Shown here in pieces: positions 5,610-9,131 of a stretch of 9,131 bases of DNA. A program made the position numbers and the translations under genes. Origin of the DNA: Bacteroidota bacterium (GTDB lineage Bacteria > Bacteroidota > Bacteroidia > Bacteroidales > GCA-2748055); NCBI GenBank assembly GCA_030642565.1, contig DAOWNM010000092.1:1-9131 (forward strand), read 5' to 3'. How positions within the stretch are numbered: the stretch's first letter is position 1; each line of letters starts with the position of its first letter. The notes below the pieces were generated by a model. The model was not told the DNA's origin. It did not search any database and worked only from the letters and a program-made list of their open reading frames with translations.

Positions 5610-8222
5610 ATGTCAAAAAGAGATCCATATATCATCAAACGTATCAATTTCCGCCGGGTCGTGGTAGTGACCGCCATCAGCATCCTGGTGGTGCTTCTGA
5701 TCCTTTTTGCATTTATCATGGAGAACGGTCTCCCCATCACCTTCAAGAGCCTGGCCCTGATCCATACGGAGCACCCGTCGCTTTTCCTGGTGGACCTGAT
5801 CCCCCTGTTTGTCTCAGCCCTGCTCCATCCCATGCACTACATCATGAACAGGGCGATCCGGGAGTATGAAGAGCGGGTGGTTGCATCGCAACAGCTTCTG
5901 AAACGAAATACCGAATTTGCACAGTTACTTTCGGACGGGGAGAATCCTGAGCCCTACGATGAGATGATGGAGACCGACCTGGGCAAAGCGCTCCGGATGA
6001 TCCACATCAATATCAAAGCAGACCGGCGAAAAGAGAGCGAACAGGGCTGGATCACGGAAGGAAAGGATATTGTATCAAAAATACTCCGGGAGTACCATGA
6101 GATGGAGGAGCTCTCCTATCAGATCCTGAAGGTCCTGAACAGCTATATCCAGTCGACTCAGGCTGCCTTTTACCTCTACAATGAAGAGTCAAAACTCCTG
6201 ATCAATAAAGCTACATACGCTTATAACCGGAAAAAACAGGTGGAACAGGAGTTTAAAATCGGGGAGGGACTGGTGGGACAGTGTGCCTTTGAGATGGACT
6301 ATATCTACCGTACCGAGATTCCTGAAGATTACATTACCATTAGCTCGGGGATCCTGGGCGACCAGAAGCCCGAAAGCATCCTGCTGGTTCCACTGATCTC
6401 CAACGAAGTGTTGCAGGGGGTTCTGGAATTTGCTTTTCTGAAGGAGCGCATTCCCAAACTGACCATCCAGTTCCTGCTGGAACTTGGTGAGATCATTGCC
6501 CGGACCATCCTGAATCTAAAGATGAACCTGCGCACCCAGAAGTGGCTGGAAGAGTCGCAAATCATGACCGAGGAGCTACAGAAGAATGAGGCCCAGCTGC
6601 AGATGACCGCTAAGGAGATGGCCTCGGCACAGAATAATCTGGAGCGTGCCAATATTCAGCTGGAGGGCAAAATCAATGAGGCCCGTCATGCCAATAACCG
6701 GCTCCACCTGATGTTGGAGCATGCATCTGAAATCATCTCCATCTATGACAGAGATGCAACCCTTACCTATATCAGTCCATCCGTGATCAATATTTTTGGC
6801 TACTCGGTGGAGGAGATGATGGCCGGTAAGGACCTGGAACGTATCGGGAAGGATGATGCCACCCGCCTGCGCAGGATATTTGACCACCTGCTGGAGAACC
6901 CCGGGGCCATGGAAAGCCTGGAATACTCGTTTATCAGGAAAAACGGCGAAAGGATTTTTCTGCGAACCTATTGCAGGAATATGCTGGACGATACCGCCAT
7001 CAAAGGTTTTCTGCTGAATACAACTGATATTACCGAATCGGTGCGGGTGGAGAGGGAACAGCGTCTGAAAACCAGGATGCAGGCCCTTTCGGAAAATTCA
7101 ACGGACCTGATCCTGCGCATCAGTACATCGGGCGATATCTATTATGCCAACCCCATTGTGGAGGAGTATACCGATATCGCTCCCTCCTCCATTGTCAACC
7201 GCAACAAAAGCGAAGTCCCCTTTAAACAGGCCATCACAACCCTGCTCGATGAGATCCTCACCTCCATGGCCCAATCGCCGGTGAAAAAAAACTTCCAGCT
7301 GACCCTCCCCATGGAGACGGGCAAGTTAAGGACCGATAGAATCCTGAATGTGGATGCCATCCCCGAGTTCCAGGGAAAGGAGCTGGAGACCATCCTGATT
7401 GTGGGCCACGATATCACCGAGGCCAAACAGACAGAGAAAGAGATCAAGGTACAGAACCGGAAGGTGCAGGACAGTATCAATTACGCCGAACGGATCCAGT
7501 CCTCCATCCTCCCCGACATTGCACATATCCGGAAAGCGTTCCCAAGGAGTTTTGTCTACTATCAGCCAAGGGATGTGATTTCAGGCGACTTTCCCTGGTT
7601 CTTTGAGACAGACGATTCGTTCTATATTGCCGCAGTGGACTGCACAGGGCACGGTGTACCCGGAGCGCTGCTTTCGTTGGTGGGACTCTTCCTGATGAAC
7701 AATATTACAGGGCTGAACCCGGGAATCTCTGCCGGTGATTTATGTGAATCGCTTCACCTGGAGGTAAGAAAAGCTCTGAAACAGGACCTTGACAAGTCCG
7801 ACACCCGCGATGGAATGGATATGGCGCTCTGCCGTTTCATGAAACAGAGACCGGTAATGGAGTTTGCAGGGGCACACCGGCCCCTCTACCTGCTTTCAGA
7901 AGGGGAGGTCACTATTCACAAAGGCGACCGCAAGGCCATTGGCGGACTGAAGCATCCAAGGAAACCGGAGAAACCCTTTACCAATATGGAGGTGCCTTAC
8001 CGGCCGGGCGACAAGTTCTTCTTTTTTACCGACGGTCTGACCGACCAGATGGGCGGCCCGGAAGGACTCAAGTACGGTTCGGCAAGGGTGAGACAGGTAC
8101 TCCTTGAAAATGCAGGCTATACCATTCCCCAGTTCAATGACCATTTCAGAAGCGACTTCGCAGCCTGGATGGACAACGATCAACAGCTGGACGACCTGCT
8201 CCTGATTGGTATCGAAGTTTGA
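5610..8222 (+). CDS. Membrane GAF/PAS/PAS protein with SpoIIE-type PP2C phosphatase (SiaA-like)
   Basis: An 870-residue protein. TM1 is at about 16-37 and TM2 at 57-77 with only a short loop between. GAF spans about 165-305 (KIGEGLVGQCA at 216-226; SSGILGDQKPESILLVPL at 245-262). A coiled coil covers about 303-365, PAS1 about 362-478 and PAS2 about 485-605, each ending in DIT. A signalling helix (605-635) leads into the SpoIIE/PP2C domain at about 640-870. Its motifs are YYQPRDVISGDF (650-661, Asp660), AVDCTGHGVPGA (675-686, Asp677), DGMDMAL (734-740), FFTDGLTDQMGGP (805-817, Asp808) and the closing QLDDLLLIGI (859-868). The metal-binding aspartates of PP2M serine/threonine phosphatases are thus present. 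The family removes phosphate from partner-switch proteins; with SiaB and SiaC genes next, SiaC is the likely substrate, as for P. aeruginosa SiaA. Its sensory part differs from that SiaA, which has a large periplasmic domain. Pro662 replaces the Tyr common after SGDF. The gene starts 4 bases after the preceding stop. Confidence 0.88.
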   Translation: MSKRDPYIIKRINFRRVVVVTAISILVVLLILFAFIMENGLPITFKSLALIHTEHPSLFLVDLIPLFVSALLHPMHYIMNRAIREYEERVVASQQLLKRNTEFAQLLSDGENPEPYDEMMETDLGKALRMIHINIKADRRKESEQGWITEGKDIVSKILREYHEMEELSYQILKVLNSYIQSTQAAFYLYNEESKLLINKATYAYNRKKQVEQEFKIGEGLVGQCAFEMDYIYRTEIPEDYITISSGILGDQKPESILLVPLISNEVLQGVLEFAFLKERIPKLTIQFLLELGEIIARTILNLKMNLRTQKWLEESQIMTEELQKNEAQLQMTAKEMASAQNNLERANIQLEGKINEARHANNRLHLMLEHASEIISIYDRDATLTYISPSVINIFGYSVEEMMAGKDLERIGKDDATRLRRIFDHLLENPGAMESLEYSFIRKNGERIFLRTYCRNMLDDTAIKGFLLNTTDITESVRVEREQRLKTRMQALSENSTDLILRISTSGDIYYANPIVEEYTDIAPSSIVNRNKSEVPFKQAITTLLDEILTSMAQSPVKKNFQLTLPMETGKLRTDRILNVDAIPEFQGKELETILIVGHDITEAKQTEKEIKVQNRKVQDSINYAERIQSSILPDIAHIRKAFPRSFVYYQPRDVISGDFPWFFETDDSFYIAAVDCTGHGVPGALLSLVGLFLMNNITGLNPGISAGDLCESLHLEVRKALKQDLDKSDTRDGMDMALCRFMKQRPVMEFAGAHRPLYLLSEGEVTIHKGDRKAIGGLKHPRKPEKPFTNMEVPYRPGDKFFFFTDGLTDQMGGPEGLKYGSARVRQVLLENAGYTIPQFNDHFRSDFAAWMDNDQQLDDLLLIGIEV

Positions 8223-8244
8223 TTTTTCCTATATTTATAGCATT

Positions 8245-8814
8245 ATGAGCTTTACCGGCGAATCCAAAGGATTTATCAACTATATCTATGATCGGTACAC
8301 CAACCTGAGAATCAAAGATATAACACTGGTTTTTGAAGGACAGATCACCCACCAGGTGATGAAGGCACTTACCGGACTGGCGGAGGAGCAGCTGGACGAA
8401 GTGGAAGATGACAAAGTGCTCCGCAGGGTCTATCATGTAATGGTCGAGTCGCTTCAGAATATCAACCGGCATGCCGAAGCATATGAACACCGGGGGCATC
8501 CCTATCCGGGGGTAGGGCTGGTGCTGGTGGCCAAGAACAAGGAGCGTTTCCAGGTAACCACGGGCAATATTGTAGAGAATGGACATGCAGAGGAGATCGC
8601 CCTGTTCCTCGGCAAACTGAACAATATGCATCAGGATGACCTGGATGACCTCTACAAGAAGCAGCTGCGGGAAGGGATTGTCTCTCCCAAGGGAGGTGCC
8701 GGTCTTGGTTTTATCGACATCCTGCGAAAAACCGGCAACCCCCTCGACTACAGTTTTGTGAAGATTGACAAGGAGACCTCCTTCTTTATTTTCACTTCAA
8801 CCATATCAAGATAG
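8245..8814 (+). CDS. siaB: SiaB-family GHKL protein kinase (DUF6272)
   Basis: A 189-residue protein resembling SiaB, the GHKL-fold kinase that phosphorylates SiaC in P. aeruginosa. The ATP-binding N-box is VMVESLQNINRHAE (65-78), with Glu68 and Asn72 in the usual E-xxx-N spacing. A TTGNIVEN block (105-112) stands where a G1-type loop would be. KGGAGLGFIDI (149-159) is the glycine-rich lid. It has no transmembrane segment and should be cytosolic. The predicted role is to transfer phosphate from ATP to a threonine of SiaC, opposing the upstream phosphatase. I prefer ATG 8245, 22 bases after the phosphatase stop. The in-frame ATG 8206 would overlap that gene by 17 bases and add 13 residues unlike the domain. 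No good ribosome binding site is seen for either. Anti-sigma kinases of the RsbW type are the closest alternative, but the lid and the adjacent SiaC favour SiaB. Confidence 0.85.
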   Translation: MSFTGESKGFINYIYDRYTNLRIKDITLVFEGQITHQVMKALTGLAEEQLDEVEDDKVLRRVYHVMVESLQNINRHAEAYEHRGHPYPGVGLVLVAKNKERFQVTTGNIVENGHAEEIALFLGKLNNMHQDDLDDLYKKQLREGIVSPKGGAGLGFIDILRKTGNPLDYSFVKIDKETSFFIFTSTISR

Positions 8815-8818
8815 GCCA

Positions 8819-9131
8819 ATGGAAACTTTAAAAATCGAACAGACCGACGACAGTCCACAGGTCATACTCGACCAGGAGGACAACCAGTTTGAGATATCGG
8901 GAAAATCACTACCCGAAGATGTGGCGGATTTTTATCAGCCGGTGATTGACTGGCTCAATGCTTACAGAAAGCAGCCCCTCTCAAAAACCGTGTTCAATCT
9001 CAAGATGATCTATTTTAATACCGCATCGTCCAAACTGATCCTGGACATCCTGCTGATATTTGAAGAGATGGTGGAAGAGGGACACGATGTAGTGATCAGG
9101 TGGCACTCGCTCCGGTCGGATGAGGATATGC
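8819..9131 (+). CDS. siaC: SiaC-family regulatory phosphoprotein (DUF1987), 3' end missing
   Basis: The first 104 codons are present and the gene runs off the right edge; the family is typically about 120-130 residues, so most of it is here. Signature blocks are ISGKSLPEDVADFYQPVIDWL (26-46), IYFNTASSKLILDIL (64-78) and the start of an acidic SDEDM segment (100-104). In P. aeruginosa, SiaC is phosphorylated on Thr68 by SiaB and dephosphorylated by SiaA, and only the unphosphorylated form activates the diguanylate cyclase SiaD. Thr68 of this protein falls in the YFNTASSK block, at the same residue number. The ATG lies 4 bases after the siaB stop. Which effector it controls here is unknown; a GGDEF protein just beyond 9131 is a testable guess. 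Confidence 0.9.
   Translation, partial: METLKIEQTDDSPQVILDQEDNQFEISGKSLPEDVADFYQPVIDWLNAYRKQPLSKTVFNLKMIYFNTASSKLILDILLIFEEMVEEGHDVVIRWHSLRSDEDM

Noticed and set aside
8206..8244. Earlier start of the SiaB-like kinase at ATG 8206
   Set aside because: It would overlap the phosphatase gene by 17 bases and add 13 residues that do not look like the start of the family; ATG 8245 gives a better fit.

Overview
The window looks like chromosomal DNA from a member of the Bacteroidota. Two things point there: a Bacteroidota-type promoter (TTTG, 19 bases, TAACTTTG) and a lipoprotein sulfatase of the kind abundant in that phylum. The protein families in the main operon are also common there. Species or genus cannot be named from this sequence alone. 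Almost every base is coding, and no gap exceeds 100 bases. I saw no tRNA, rRNA, CRISPR array, insertion sequence or long repeat.

Left part (1-1588): three genes with no obvious shared function. The first is the 5' end of a lipoprotein sulfatase on the minus strand, running off the left edge. Divergent from it is a 219-residue AlbA_2 (Schlafen-type) protein with a probable C-terminal winged helix. Convergent with that, ending 6 bases away, is a minus-strand PurQ homologue. Its length and signature blocks match the amidotransferase family, but the catalytic Cys (now Gly86) and His (now Gln203) are gone, so it should be glutaminase-dead.

Right part (1674-9131, continuing past the edge): a tight co-directional six-gene signalling operon. 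In order it encodes a CheR-type methyltransferase, a membrane HAMP/GAF/PAS/PAS sensor with no output domain, a short membrane GAF protein, a membrane GAF/PAS/PAS/SpoIIE (PP2C) phosphatase, a SiaB-family GHKL kinase and a SiaC-family regulatory phosphoprotein. SiaC is cut by the window edge. Gaps range from a 4-base overlap to 22 bases.

The last three genes correspond to SiaA/SiaB/SiaC of Pseudomonas aeruginosa, a threonine partner switch in which SiaB phosphorylates SiaC, SiaA dephosphorylates it, and unphosphorylated SiaC activates the diguanylate cyclase SiaD. The SiaC here has a Thr at position 68, the same number as the known phosphosite. The unusual part is the front of the operon: three related membrane GAF proteins in a row plus a CheR, with no CheB, CheA, CheW or classical chemoreceptor in view. 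My reading, which is inference, is a membrane sensory complex, possibly tuned by methylation, that controls a SiaC switch. The effector should lie to the right of the window.

The PurQ-like gene and the operon are transcribed divergently from an 85-base region. It contains an almost mirror-symmetric promoter pair whose -33 boxes meet in the palindrome CAAATTTG.
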